Shown here piece by piece: positions 1-7,340 of a stretch of DNA of 37,468 bases (the stretch's first letter is position 1; every line of letters begins with the position of its first letter). Source of the stretch: a bacterium (lineage in GTDB: Bacteria; Elusimicrobiota; Elusimicrobia; UBA1565; UBA9628). The DNA lies in contig JAJZCM010000014.1 of assembly GCA_021846045.1 (NCBI GenBank), positions 1 to 37,468 of the forward strand, written 5' to 3'. Under the pieces are notes generated by a model. That model saw only the letters and a program-made list of their open reading frames with translations. It searched no databases and was not told the DNA's origin. The position numbers and the translations under genes were made by a program.

Positions 1-68
1 GCCGCCCGCGCACGCATAGGCGCGGCCAACAGAACAAGAAATATTCCCCACCACTGTCGCATTATCAT
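1..68 (-). CDS. Start of a signal-peptide protein, probable pilus secretin (CpaC/RcpA), cut by window edge
   Basis: Only the first 22 codons are present. They read MIMRQWWGIFLVLLAAPMRA followed by Arg-Ala, a textbook signal peptide: charged start, hydrophobic core, small residues ending in AxA-like positions. Translation could also start at the second Met (position 62). No good Shine-Dalgarno is visible. In Tad/Flp pilus loci the gene after cpaB is commonly the outer-membrane secretin cpaC/rcpA, which has such a signal peptide, so that is the best guess from position. The secretin domain itself lies outside the window, so the product name is inference. The reading frame is open to the edge. 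Confidence 0.45.
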   Translation of the reverse strand, partial: MIMRQWWGIFLVLLAAPMRARA

Positions 69-111
69 GTTGTCGTACTGAAAAAACGGGAACGCCGCAA
101 ATCCGCAACTA

Positions 112-237
112 CTCACGTCACCCCGACAAAAGTCGGGGTCCAGAGCAACGATTTTCTGGCCGCTCTCCAACAAACTTGGAAGCGGCACTTCCTCGCCTAC
201 GCTCGGTCGGATTCCGGCTTTCGCCGGAATGACGAAC
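112..237. repeat. Palindromic repeat, long variant with a 51-nt extra module
   Basis: Inverted relative to the copies at 7614-7699 and 13878-13963. Outer stem CGTCA (116-120) pairs with TGACG (230-234). Arms: CCCCGAC/GTCGGGG (121-138), CCAG/CTGG (140-159) and ATTCCGGC/GCCGGAAT (211-230). Between the second and last arm lies an insertion, 160-210, which forms its own hairpin (CCGCT 160-164 with AGCGG 181-185, TCCAA with TTGGA, loop CAAAC). The rest of the insertion (189-208) matches the 37-bp repeats near 12446 and 23027 with two differences in 20. It separates cpaB from the next pilus gene. Confidence 0.85.
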
Positions 238-243
238 GACAAT

Positions 244-999
244 TTATTTAAAGAGCTTTCTGAAACTCGCCATTTCCATCGGATGCATCTCCAAATCCCC
301 CAGACCTCTCAAAATGACGGTGACTCTCCCTTCCTTCATCGAAAGAGCCAGGTATTGAGCTTCATCCGGATTTAAAGCGACCGAAACCGAGGCCTTGTCC
401 GAAAGAGAAGAAAGCTGACTCTGCTGAGAGTTCAAAGCCTTGGACTGTTTGGCGTTAAGCCCTTGGCCCATGTTGTCTCCAACGGCCAGAACCATTAAAT
501 TTTGGAGAATGGTCGCCGTCACCTTCTCCTTGTGTCCATCGGCCATTTTCGCGTTGAACGTCACGAGAACATCCACATGGTCTCCCGGCTTGATGAGATC
601 TCTCATCGCCGGATTAATCGGCAAAATCGCGCCCCGATACCCCGGAGGAATCTTGACGGAAAGCCCGGCCTTGGCCGACATCGAAATCAACGCCGACTGG
701 GTAATTTGATCGCCTTGCGGAATGCGAATGCGCGTCACCAAATTTGAAATCAGGCTGATATCCGAGGGGGAACGGATCTCAAAGGCGTCTTGCTGCATAA
801 ACTTTCTGGGAATGGAAACCGGCTGAACCATGTTCTCTTTAAGCACCGTGCGCTCGGGAATATCGAGTCTGGCGATCAAGACATGGGTTGTCTCATAAGC
901 GCTCATTAAAGTGCGTTCCTTGGCCGTCAAAATCATCAAATAAATCGTCGCCGCGGCAATCGCCAAAATCGCCGGAATCAGTATATTTTTTTTGTCCAT
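244..999 (-). CDS. cpaB: Flp pilus assembly protein CpaB (RcpC)
   Basis: A 251-aa inner-membrane-anchored periplasmic protein of the Tad/Flp pilus machine. A single N-terminal membrane segment (about residues 7-25) is followed by an SAF domain (about 38-105) that contains the usual V..R.DIPERT pattern, then the RcpC/CpaB domain with GYRGAILP and IKPGDHVDVLV (about 120-150) and a C-terminal LNPDEAQYLALSMKEGRV stretch typical of the family. A Gln/Ser-rich linker lies near 180-200. CpaB is thought to help the secretin channel and pilus assembly. Gene order pilin, pilin, tadE, cpaB supports the call. An AGGAGG sits 20 nt before the ATG, too far to be an ordinary ribosome site. Length is normal for the family. 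Confidence 0.92.
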   Translation of the reverse strand: MDKKNILIPAILAIAAATIYLMILTAKERTLMSAYETTHVLIARLDIPERTVLKENMVQPVSIPRKFMQQDAFEIRSPSDISLISNLVTRIRIPQGDQITQSALISMSAKAGLSVKIPPGYRGAILPINPAMRDLIKPGDHVDVLVTFNAKMADGHKEKVTATILQNLMVLAVGDNMGQGLNAKQSKALNSQQSQLSSLSDKASVSVALNPDEAQYLALSMKEGRVTVILRGLGDLEMHPMEMASFRKLFK

Positions 1000-1031
1000 A
1001 AATAATTTGCGCGAACGCTCCTCCTCATGAG

Positions 1032-1556
1032 CTAATTACTAGAATACGGCAACGGAATTTCAATCGGCATATCAATCACGGCCTGAATCTGGCGCACGTT
1101 CTGCCCATGCACATTCGACAAAATCAAACTGCTTAAAGGGAAAACCAAGGGAACATTATAAGTCGAGGTCACCTCCAAATCTTCATTTTGAAGATTTCCC
1201 GCTTGCTGATCCTGCGTGGTTGGAACGAGGACAGAAGACAAAGTCGCTCCGTGAATATGCTGTCTGAGAAGGGCCTGCATCGCCCCAGTCGGATTTCCAA
1301 CGCTTCCGGTCGGTCCTGCCGCCGTCATGGCTCCCACACGCGCGCATTCAAACGTCGCGTGATTGAGAACAATAACCCAGAAAGCGATATACCCCATTTC
1401 CATGATGGTAAAGACAATCGTCAAGAAAACCGGCAAAATAAGGAGCGTTTCCACCATCACCTGACCGGACGCAAAAAATATCGGGCGAGGGGATAAAACC
1501 CTCGGGGTTCTCTGGAACCCGGACATCCCGATATTTTCAACTGAAGATTTCTTCAT
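1032..1556 (-). CDS. tadE: TadE-like minor pseudopilin
   Basis: A 174-aa protein of the TadE family, a minor component of the Tad/Flp pilus. After an unusually long, basic N-terminal tail of about 30 residues comes the diagnostic prepilin-type segment GQVMVETLLILPVFLTIVFT (about 31-50): Gly before the cleavage point, Glu at the +5 position, then a hydrophobic helix. The region after it (NHATFECARVGAM) also fits TadE, where Ala/Arg-rich sequence follows the helix. The remainder is a small periplasmic domain without recognisable motif. As with cpaB, the AGGAGG lies 20 nt upstream of the ATG; an in-frame TAG lies between them, so the start at 1556 stands. Located between the pilins and cpaB. Confidence 0.85.
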   Translation of the reverse strand: MKKSSVENIGMSGFQRTPRVLSPRPIFFASGQVMVETLLILPVFLTIVFTIMEMGYIAFWVIVLNHATFECARVGAMTAAGPTGSVGNPTGAMQALLRQHIHGATLSSVLVPTTQDQQAGNLQNEDLEVTSTYNVPLVFPLSSLILSNVHGQNVRQIQAVIDMPIEIPLPYSSN

Positions 1557-1587
1557 GACGACTCTCTATTTGGAATCCTCCTTGAAA

Positions 1588-1773
1588 CTATTGCCCCATG
1601 TTGGAAGCCGCACCGGAAATCATCCCCTGAATCTGCTGGAAAAGGCTCGGCATATACTTTTTAAGCGCAAATCCTGCCGCCAAAACGACGCCAACGACGA
1701 CCGTCAACATCAGCAAATACTCGACGGTATTTTGACCGCGCTGAGACTTCAGCCACTTGTTCATTTTTTTCAT
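1588..1773 (-). CDS. flp: Flp-type pilin
   Basis: A 61-aa Flp pilin, the structural subunit of the Tad pilus. The short basic leader MKKMNKWLKSQRG ends at the prepilin peptidase site; the mature protein begins QNTVEYLLML, with Glu and Tyr at the positions conserved in Flp pilins, and runs into a hydrophobic helix. I place the start at 1773, not at the upstream ATG at 1800 (or the in-frame codons up to 1809), because AGGAGAAAGAA sits directly in front of it at ideal spacing and the leader then has the usual length. It follows the second pilin with a 26-nt gap, so the two are almost certainly cotranscribed. Confidence 0.88.
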   Translation of the reverse strand: MKKMNKWLKSQRGQNTVEYLLMLTVVVGVVLAAGFALKKYMPSLFQQIQGMISGAASNMGQ

Positions 1774-1799
1774 TTCTTTCTCCTGTATTTTTACGTTCA

Positions 1800-1970
1800 T
1801 TATATCCACGTCGACAAAATCATATTCGCCGCGTTCGTAAAAAGCATTTTTAATTGCGATTGCATGAACCCATAAAACCCGGCAAAGGCTGTGACCAAAA
1901 CCAAGGTTGTCAACAAATACTCGACAGTGGTCTGCCCCCAGCTCAAGCGATATTTTCCTCTCATACTCAT
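1800..1970 (-). CDS. Second small Flp-like pilin
   Basis: A 56-aa ORF, MSMRGKYRLSWGQTTVEYLL followed by a hydrophobic segment and a short polar tail ending STWI. It has the Flp signature: basic leader, Gly, then QTTVEYLL with the conserved Glu-Tyr pair. It is the first gene of the pilus operon and sits just downstream of a near-consensus promoter. Either ATG at 1970 or the one at 1964 may be used; GGGA lies 2 nt before the former and 8 nt before the latter. Unlike the neighbouring pilin, the mature region is Thr/Phe-rich and longer after the helix, so it may be a minor subunit rather than the main filament protein (inference). Confidence 0.78.
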   Translation of the reverse strand: MSMRGKYRLSWGQTTVEYLLTTLVLVTAFAGFYGFMQSQLKMLFTNAANMILSTWI

Positions 1971-1976
1971 ATTCCC

Positions 1977-2005
1977 AGTGTAACAGTCAGGTCCAATGCT
2001 GTCAA
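1977..2005 (-). promoter_or_regulatory. Sigma-70-type promoter of the Tad pilus operon
   Basis: On the minus strand a perfect -35 TTGACA (2000-2005) is followed by a 17-nt spacer and TACACT (1977-1982), preceded by TG plus one base, which makes an extended -10. Predicted transcription start is about 1969-1971, right at the ATG of the first pilin (1970), suggesting a leaderless or nearly leaderless message. It lies in the 79-nt gap between porV and the pilins and points towards the pilins. Confidence 0.62.
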
Positions 2006-2049
2006 GTCGCTGACGGTTACAAAATTTAACACGACTAAACTCGCCGCAT

Positions 2050-3024
2050 CTAAAACTTAGTGGTCAAAGTAAATTGATTGACAGTTCCCAACGCCCCCAT
2101 GGGAACAAAAGCGTAATCAACCCCAAGGCCGTATCCAAAAGCGGCGGAGGTGTAGAAACCAAGGCCCAAGCTGATGCCGCTGACCGCATTAAGATTAATG
2201 GCCGGCGAACTTGGAGTCGTAATCGCCGTATAGTTATCGGCTTCAAAATATCCCGCGCGAAAAGCCAGCTGCCCAATCTCTAAATATTCTTCAGGAACGG
2301 TAAATTCCACGCCCACGCCAGGACGCGGGATATCCCCGGCGAATTGGTGAACTTCAAAACTCAATTTAAAAAAATCGTTCGGGACAATCGCCACTCCGGC
2401 CCGCATTGTCGATCCCACGATGTATTGGCTGGCGCCGAAATTTTGATAGGAAGCTCCCAGGCTCAGCCAATCATTGGGTTTGACGATAATTCCGACGTCT
2501 CCGACCAGACTGTCTGAAATATCCCCGTTATAATCTTGGTGAACCTCGCGCAAGGTCCCTCCCAAAAAAATACGCTCATACCAGAACGAGCGCGCAACCG
2601 ACACGGCCCCGTACCCGTTATTGACTTGAACGTTGAAGTTGGAAAGAGGCACTCCGTTTTGACCGCGAACGTCGAAATTATTGTCCGACATGTAGGAACC
2701 GCTAAATCCAAAAACCGTTTGTCCCACCGGCTGGGCATACGCCATGTAGACGGGTGCCTGAACCCCTTGGATGTATTTCAGATAGGAATAAGAAAATTCG
2801 CGTTCATCGGTCATCGCCAGCCCCGCCGGGTTCCAGGTAATGGCGTCAACCCCTGAGGCCAAGGACACAAACGACTGCCCCATGGCCATCGCGCGCGCCG
2901 ACCCTTGCGAAATATCCAAAAAAGCCGCGCCTCCGGTTCCGGCGCCGGAACTCAGGGCCCACGCAGAGCCAGGAATAGCCATAAAAACCAGAAAAAAAAG
3001 GGACTGTCCCCCTTTTTTATTCAT
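2050..3024 (-). CDS. PorV/PorQ-family outer-membrane beta-barrel protein
   Basis: A 324-aa protein with signal peptide (about 1-23, ending WALSS). It shows the PorV/PorQ family pattern: FLDISQGSARAMAMGQSFVSLA near residues 34-55 and ITWNPAGLA near 62-70, then alternating beta strands and a C-terminal strand ending in Phe, as outer-membrane barrels do. In Bacteroidota PorV acts in the type IX secretion system, passing cargo across the outer membrane; many other phyla have homologues of uncertain role. Its start codon overlaps the stop of the upstream giant FlgD-repeat protein by 4 nt (ATGA), so the two are translationally coupled and likely act together, the large protein being a candidate cargo. 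Confidence 0.85.
   Translation of the reverse strand: MNKKGGQSLFFLVFMAIPGSAWALSSGAGTGGAAFLDISQGSARAMAMGQSFVSLASGVDAITWNPAGLAMTDEREFSYSYLKYIQGVQAPVYMAYAQPVGQTVFGFSGSYMSDNNFDVRGQNGVPLSNFNVQVNNGYGAVSVARSFWYERIFLGGTLREVHQDYNGDISDSLVGDVGIIVKPNDWLSLGASYQNFGASQYIVGSTMRAGVAIVPNDFFKLSFEVHQFAGDIPRPGVGVEFTVPEEYLEIGQLAFRAGYFEADNYTAITTPSSPAINLNAVSGISLGLGFYTSAAFGYGLGVDYAFVPMGALGTVNQFTLTTKF
2992..3018. repeat. GGGACTGTCCC palindrome in the porV start region
   Basis: An A-run, GGGACTGTCCCCC and a T-run form an imperfect inverted repeat. It overlaps codons 3-11 of the porV-like gene, encoding part of its signal peptide. Same core as the palindromes at 7201-7234 and 7315-7339. Confidence 0.6.
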
Positions 3025-6000
3025 GGAATAAGCACCTTTTTGACGGTTTGGGCGAAATTTTTATTTCCGTAAGTTTCTTGAGCCTGGAATACCACGTAAT
3101 AAATGCCTTTCACCACGGGACGCCCAGCCTCATTATCCTTATTCCAAACGTAGGTCAAGGGAGACGGCGTATCATAAGCCGGTGGAACATTTCCAAAATC
3201 GTGCTGATAAACCATTTCCCCAGCCATCGTATAAATCCGCATGAAAACGTCTCCCTGAAAAGGTGTCCAAATTGAGAAAGTCACCGTCGGCCCATAAGCG
3301 GGGTTGGGATAGGCATAGGTATTCTGATCGAAATCTCCCTGCGGGTTTAAGGAGCCGTTTCTGTTGACCGGTAAATTGTCGATATACTGATCAATGGACA
3401 ATTCGCAAAGATCTCCCGCCGTCGCCTGTCCCGAAATCGTATCAATCGCCGTGTCATCGGTCGAACCTATAATCGTGAAAACGTAATCCCCATCGGGAAC
3501 CTTGGTAAAACTCAAATCTGTTCCATCCCAATCGGTCTCCACTGGCTGCCGGGGCGGCTGATTAGAGACCAGAACATGAACCAGCGAACCAATGCCTCCT
3601 TTGGTCGTATAAGCGGGCGGATTGGGACTTCCGATCTGAGGGCAATAAGACTGATTGATGTTGGAATTGGGAAACTGAGTGTTGGGACGATAAATCAGGA
3701 TTGCAACCTTCATCGGTTCCGATACTTGATAAAAGATGCGCGCCGTCGGATTTTGGAGATTGATGGGGCTAACCGCCAAATCATAAATCTGAATGGGGAA
3801 ATAGCTGATAGTCGCCGCCGAAGTTGACAAGGACAATAAGGAATTTTCAGAGGCCACGTCTTGAGCGGTCATGACGATGGTATAGAAATTCGGAGGCGGG
3901 AAATTTCCGTAATTATCCCGTCCGTCCCATACGGCGCTGACGGGAACCCCTCCATCATAGGATTGGCCAAAGACCAGATTCCGAATGACCTGGGGCGGGG
4001 TATTGTCGTTGACGACGTTAATCGTGACCGAGGAGGGACGCGTCAGCTCAAAGTTGATGGTAAACGGATCGAGTTCGACGGTTTGGCTTGAGTAATAAGT
4101 TTTGGCTATGGTCGGATCGACGTTAAAAATAGGAACGCCGATGATTCCGCGCGAGACCGGAATAATTCCCACGATGCGATCCGTCGAATAGGCCGATCCC
4201 CCTTCCACCGGCACCGTCGCTTGAGCGACCAAGGTGAAGGGATAATCGCCATCTGAAACCATGATTCCGTTTGAATCAATTCCCGGCCAGTTGTCCGAGA
4301 CCATAAAACGCCCCGAACGCATTCCGTAAATTTGATAGAAAGGCACCTCCGGAACTCCATTAGACTCAACGACCTGGTTGCATGGGCTGTTTTGAACGAC
4401 TTGGCCGCAGGGCGGCCAGGAAGTATTGACATTTTTAATGATGGTCCCCGGCTGATAGATATTGATTCCCGTCCACATGGGGTTGGATTCCTCATAATTA
4501 ATAAAGGCCGTGGCGGTGGTTCCGGAAAGAAGCGGCGAGACAGTCAAATTGGTTGTTCGGAACATGTCCACCGGAAAAATAGCGGTCGTGGTCGAAACAA
4601 AACTGGGGAAGGCGGGGTCCCAAGCCTCAAGCTGAACCAAGTAAGTCCCAGAAGAAACGTAGTAGCCCCCATCGTCGGTTCCATCCCAAATTTCCGTGTT
4701 GGGAATGCTCGCGGATCTGGCTTCGCCGAGAACCAAGTGACGCACGACCGCGCTGGAATTGGCCTCGTTAAAAATGTCCACCTTGACGTCCGCGTCCCTT
4801 GTTAGAGTGTAGGTAAAGTCAAATGGATTGATTCCCGCCACCGCCGGGCTGGAGCCGACGACCGTCGAAGTGGGAGTAATTTGGCTGATTCCCACAAGCC
4901 CCCGAACCACCGGAATAAAACCGGTTTTCGCCGCCATGGTCCAAATGCGGGAGTCATTGGCAACGCCGTTAAAAGGATACCCATTTTGAGAAGCGAGCTC
5001 CCCATAGAGCGCATAGACATAATTTCCGTCCGGCAAGAGATTGCCGGAAGAGTCGCGTCCGTCCCACCAATCAATGACCGGGGTTCGGGAGGGTTGAGCT
5101 TGAACGATATGGGCAATGGGAGAAACATTGGGCGTAAATAAACCCGAAGTCGGGCAAGGCCCCATATACGGATAGAATTGTTTGGGTGGCGAAATCGCCT
5201 GGTTGACCCCCGGAATATCCAACGCCGAACTTTCGACATCGGAAAGAGGAACAACGTCTTGGCCGCCGATAACAACGGGAGAGCAAAACTGGACCCCGGG
5301 CGGATAAATATCTAGGAAGGTCGTAGCGGGCTCGGTCAAAGTATATCCAATCACCGCCAACGAAGTTGACCCGCCTTCAAGAGGGGTCACCGCAATATCG
5401 GTAATTTGAAGCGGATCAATGGACATGGGATAAGTAAAAGGAACAGAAATGTCCAGCCCATACTGATCCGCGTTTTCAGCCTGTAAATATATTAGGTAGT
5501 TCCCCGGCGGCGCCAAATCTCCATTATCATAACGCCCATCCCAAGCGTCACCATTGGTCAATGTCCCGCCCGGGTAACCCTCACCCACGCGCGGAAAACC
5601 GTTGACCAAATGCCGGACGATAGTCACGGTTGAATTAGCGATAGTTGAACTGGGAATGGTCACGGTCGTAATTTCAATGTACATCGTCGAGTCTTCAGAA
5701 AGCCGGTAGGTCAGATTGTAAGGCTCAGCCGCCACCGGAGTTAATTTACCGACCAAGGTGGGAGAAGAGCGAACCACGTGAACATCCACCACGTTGACGG
5801 TAATCGGCTGTTGCAAAACATTGCACCCGGCGGTAAAAGCGCCCACGGATTGATAGTTAATAGTACCGCCCGTCACGGTCGCCAATGTCCCCCCGCTATT
5901 GACGCTAAAATTAATCGTCCCCGATGTAATCGCCCCTGACACCGTGGAACCGTTGGAGAAACTGCCTTGGCTGAGGCTCAGACTACCCGTTCCGTTAAGC

Positions 6001-7262
6001 AAAAGCCCGCTGGCCGACCCGATACAGTTACTAGTAGTACCGCAAGAGAGCTCGCCGGCAATCGCCGCCCCCGAGACACTGGTTGATTGCGCCGAGAAAT
6101 ACACGCCGGCAACCCCGGTTGATATGATGCTTCCATCATAATTTCCGACGGGTACACCATTGTTTGCGCCAAAATCCAAACTAACGGCATCGCCGGGGGC
6201 TAAATAACCGGCGGAGCCGGAACCCGAGAAATTGAGAGACAGAGAGCCGCTGTTGATTGTGTTGGATCCTTTTCCCGAAGGAGACGATTGAGTTAAGGGG
6301 CAAGACAGTAAATTCGCGTCATTGGTGGAGCCGGAGGGATAGGCCTGGACATTGGAAAGTTGAATATTTCCGGTGAGGGATTGGGTTTCGTTGGTGGCCA
6401 CCGTCGCCCGAAAACCATATTGGCCGTTGGTTTTCCCAAAAAATCCTTGAATATTAATCGAGCCGTCCCAGGGAACGCAATAAGGCCCCAAATCCGGACA
6501 TCCCGGTTCTCCACTGATTCCGGTCGTGCACCCTTGAAACCCATCGGGAGGAATGTATCCGACATTGTTGATAAAAAAAGTTCTCAAAGGGGGCGTGGAA
6601 GCGGGGTCTAAGGGATTAGAGCCATTGGCGTATTGAAACGCCTCAAACTCAAGGCTATCAATGGCCATCGGAGCCAGCGGAACGCCGCTGCCGGGTAAAA
6701 GCGCCTCGCTCAAATCATAACCGATTGAGGCGCAAAGGTAAATCTCGCTATTACAAATATTACTGGCCTCATCCGACGGCCAGGGAATAAGGGGAATTGT
6801 CGTGGGGGCGGCTGAGGTTTGGGTTGTTCCACTTATTGCGCCTATACTGCTCAATTCTTGAGCGGCCAGAGTGGAACACTGCGCCGCGCCATACCCGCCG
6901 GCGCCGGATCCCCCCTCTTGATCAAATTCGATATGGGGATCATTAGAAATATCTCCAAACCCTGTATAATAATCCGGGTTAATCGTCGGCGCTCCCGCAT
7001 AACTGCCGCAAGCTGGAATGCCGCCCAACCCACCACAGAGATCGTTTGGGAAAAGCGGAATTGGGGGACAAATAAAGCGCGGAACGCCGCCCACGGTATT
7101 TTGAACGATGCAATTGCCGTTAACCTGCTGGGTAAAAATGGAATCAATAAAAATCTGCTGGGCGTAAGAAATTTTCGGCAGAAACAAAAAGACAAAAAAT
7201 AAAAGGAAAAGGGGACTGTCCCCCTTTCCTTTTTTACGCGGATGCGATATTCGGAGGCTCAT
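3021..7262 (-). CDS. Giant secreted protein with seven FlgD-Ig-like repeats
   Basis: A 1413-aa protein with a signal peptide ending ISYA-QQ (about 35). Residues 36-500 are low in Lys, rich in Gly/Ser/Asn/Thr and look like exported beta-rich adhesin sequence, with a Ser/Gly-rich tract about 300-480. The C-terminal two thirds carry a recurring FlgD-Ig-like unit whose hallmark is WDGRDxxGxxxPxGxYxxxLxA: near residues 572, 730, 859, 990 (degenerate, NWPGIDSNG), 1110, 1244 and 1372. The last unit, with GDVFMRIYTMAGEMVY and KGIYYVVFQ, resembles C-terminal sorting or FlgD domains of PorV-dependent proteins. Coupled to the porV-like gene by ATGA overlap. No ribosome site is evident before the ATG at 7262. 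Function unknown; surface adhesin or exo-structure is inference. Confidence 0.85.
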   Translation of the reverse strand: MSLRISHPRKKGKGDSPLFLLFFVFLFLPKISYAQQIFIDSIFTQQVNGNCIVQNTVGGVPRFICPPIPLFPNDLCGGLGGIPACGSYAGAPTINPDYYTGFGDISNDPHIEFDQEGGSGAGGYGAAQCSTLAAQELSSIGAISGTTQTSAAPTTIPLIPWPSDEASNICNSEIYLCASIGYDLSEALLPGSGVPLAPMAIDSLEFEAFQYANGSNPLDPASTPPLRTFFINNVGYIPPDGFQGCTTGISGEPGCPDLGPYCVPWDGSINIQGFFGKTNGQYGFRATVATNETQSLTGNIQLSNVQAYPSGSTNDANLLSCPLTQSSPSGKGSNTINSGSLSLNFSGSGSAGYLAPGDAVSLDFGANNGVPVGNYDGSIISTGVAGVYFSAQSTSVSGAAIAGELSCGTTSNCIGSASGLLLNGTGSLSLSQGSFSNGSTVSGAITSGTINFSVNSGGTLATVTGGTINYQSVGAFTAGCNVLQQPITVNVVDVHVVRSSPTLVGKLTPVAAEPYNLTYRLSEDSTMYIEITTVTIPSSTIANSTVTIVRHLVNGFPRVGEGYPGGTLTNGDAWDGRYDNGDLAPPGNYLIYLQAENADQYGLDISVPFTYPMSIDPLQITDIAVTPLEGGSTSLAVIGYTLTEPATTFLDIYPPGVQFCSPVVIGGQDVVPLSDVESSALDIPGVNQAISPPKQFYPYMGPCPTSGLFTPNVSPIAHIVQAQPSRTPVIDWWDGRDSSGNLLPDGNYVYALYGELASQNGYPFNGVANDSRIWTMAAKTGFIPVVRGLVGISQITPTSTVVGSSPAVAGINPFDFTYTLTRDADVKVDIFNEANSSAVVRHLVLGEARSASIPNTEIWDGTDDGGYYVSSGTYLVQLEAWDPAFPSFVSTTTAIFPVDMFRTTNLTVSPLLSGTTATAFINYEESNPMWTGINIYQPGTIIKNVNTSWPPCGQVVQNSPCNQVVESNGVPEVPFYQIYGMRSGRFMVSDNWPGIDSNGIMVSDGDYPFTLVAQATVPVEGGSAYSTDRIVGIIPVSRGIIGVPIFNVDPTIAKTYYSSQTVELDPFTINFELTRPSSVTINVVNDNTPPQVIRNLVFGQSYDGGVPVSAVWDGRDNYGNFPPPNFYTIVMTAQDVASENSLLSLSTSAATISYFPIQIYDLAVSPINLQNPTARIFYQVSEPMKVAILIYRPNTQFPNSNINQSYCPQIGSPNPPAYTTKGGIGSLVHVLVSNQPPRQPVETDWDGTDLSFTKVPDGDYVFTIIGSTDDTAIDTISGQATAGDLCELSIDQYIDNLPVNRNGSLNPQGDFDQNTYAYPNPAYGPTVTFSIWTPFQGDVFMRIYTMAGEMVYQHDFGNVPPAYDTPSPLTYVWNKDNEAGRPVVKGIYYVVFQAQETYGNKNFAQTVKKVLIP
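7201..7234. repeat. Long GGGGACTGTCCCC palindrome in a signal-peptide coding region
   Basis: AAAAGGAAAAGGGGAC pairs with GTCCCCCTTTCCTTTT with one mismatch, a hairpin stem of about 16 bp with almost no loop. It lies inside the first 20 codons of the giant FlgD-repeat gene, encoding the KKGKGDSPLFLLF part of the signal peptide. Confidence 0.65.
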
Positions 7263-7314
7263 AGCTTTGGCGCAAGGACAGAATAAGATTTTTGTGTTAC
7301 GAATTTATGGCGAC

Positions 7315-7339
7315 AGAATTGGGAACTGTCCCCAATTCT
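7315..7339. repeat. AGAATTGGGAACTGTCCCCAATTCT palindrome after argS
   Basis: Two 12-nt arms (7315-7326 and 7328-7339) around a single T, one mismatch. It begins 1 nt after the argS stop codon. There is no T-run after it on the minus strand, so it is not a canonical intrinsic terminator; it belongs with the two GGGACTGTCCC palindromes nearby. Confidence 0.65.
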
Positions 7340-7340
7340 A

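Noticed and set aside
1-16. 13-bp match CGCCCGCGCACGC between the left edge and about 27838-27850
   Set aside because: Short GC-rich match with no shared surroundings; consistent with chance.
112-237. CRISPR array
   Set aside because: Repeats are few, far apart, palindromic and not spaced by unique spacers; no cas genes are present.
1021-1031. Ribosome sites at 20 nt before cpaB and tadE as evidence for hidden small genes
   Set aside because: The ORFs they would open are under 20 codons and have no supporting feature; they may simply be remnant or distant sites.
7315-7339. Intrinsic terminator after argS
   Set aside because: A hairpin is present, but no T-run follows on the minus strand and the core recurs within coding regions; treated as a palindromic repeat.
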